Part shown: positions 63,891 through 64,000 of the stretch, one piece after another | Layout of the letters: each line of letters begins with the position of its first letter | How positions within the stretch are numbered: the first letter of the stretch is position 1 | Assembly: GCA_905221605.1 (NCBI GenBank) | Contig: CAJNDS010002413.1 | Span: 342,001-406,000 of the forward strand | Direction: 5' to 3' | Source of the DNA: Symbiodinium natans | Lineage: Eukaryota > Sar > Dinophyceae > Suessiales > Symbiodiniaceae | Length of the DNA stretch: 64,000 bases | Notes under the pieces: generated by a model | Told to the model about the DNA's origin: nothing | The model's input: the letters and a program-made list of their open reading frames with translations, nothing else | Database searches by the model: none | Translations under genes and position numbers: made by a program

Positions 63891-64000
63891 TCGTTTTTAG
63901 CGAACCTGGTGCTCCTTTTCGGGTAGGACCGCGGAGAGGCTAGCGCCATGGTCTCTGAGTTGCTTGCCGACAATCCAGCTGCTACTACTACTACTACTAC

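Noticed and set aside
1-64000. Window as a chromosome end (true telomere)
   Set aside because: Arrays occur in both orientations, are short and interrupted, and are spread evenly through 64 kb with exons between them.

Overview
The window looks like nuclear DNA of an intron-rich microbial eukaryote. A dinoflagellate is the best guess, because plant-type TTTAGGG repeats, very short GC-rich exons, apparent GC as well as GT splice donors, and a C5-methyltransferase/transposase element fit that group. No gene could be tied to a species, so the host is an inference. Telomere-type repeats (TTTAGGG/CCCTAAA and many variants) are scattered in both orientations over almost the whole window, so this is interstitial repeat and not a chromosome end.

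Layout. (1) 1-3,720 and 19,861-64,000: a repeat desert holding dozens of short non-repeat islands. Most islands translate cleanly on the minus strand as exons of about 40-260 bp, lie between plausible AG acceptors and GT/GC donors, and are often bounded on the + strand by CCCTAAA on the left and TTTAGGG on the right. They look like exons of one or several minus-strand genes (coiled-coil and membrane-segment products, none identified) whose introns are filled with telomere-like repeats. Small MITE-like inverted-repeat families, a tRNA-like sequence, satellites and homopolymers are mixed in. (2) 3,721-19,858: a repeat-poor, gene-dense + strand block of 16,138 bp. It starts and ends with matching inverted repeats (20 of 28 positions without gaps), is flanked by a TA duplication, and its flanks rejoin into an uninterrupted TTTAGGG array. 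I interpret it as a giant DNA transposon inserted into an intronic telomere-like array, antisense to the host exons.

The element encodes, in order: small unrecognised proteins, a C5-cytosine DNA methyltransferase-like protein (motifs IV, VI and X-like readable), an OTU-like cysteine protease, a SAP-domain region, a long Pro/Ala/Glu repeat protein with a Lys/Ala-rich tail, a DDE_1 (pogo/CENP-B type) transposase with three catalytic-type Asp positions, and charged C-terminal proteins. A 12-bp motif, GTGCCATGTTAG, occurs about 40 times in the element. It is dense at both ends and present in degenerate form in the TIRs, lies close upstream of many predicted intron 3' ends, and its reverse complement is built into the coding repeats of the Pro/Ala/Glu protein. 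TIR, TA target and transposase class agree with each other. The likely functional unit is a self-mobilising element with its own DNA methyltransferase and repeated candidate binding sites.

Exon ends are by-eye estimates. Gene joins inside the element, and whether the minus-strand exons form one gene, are unresolved.
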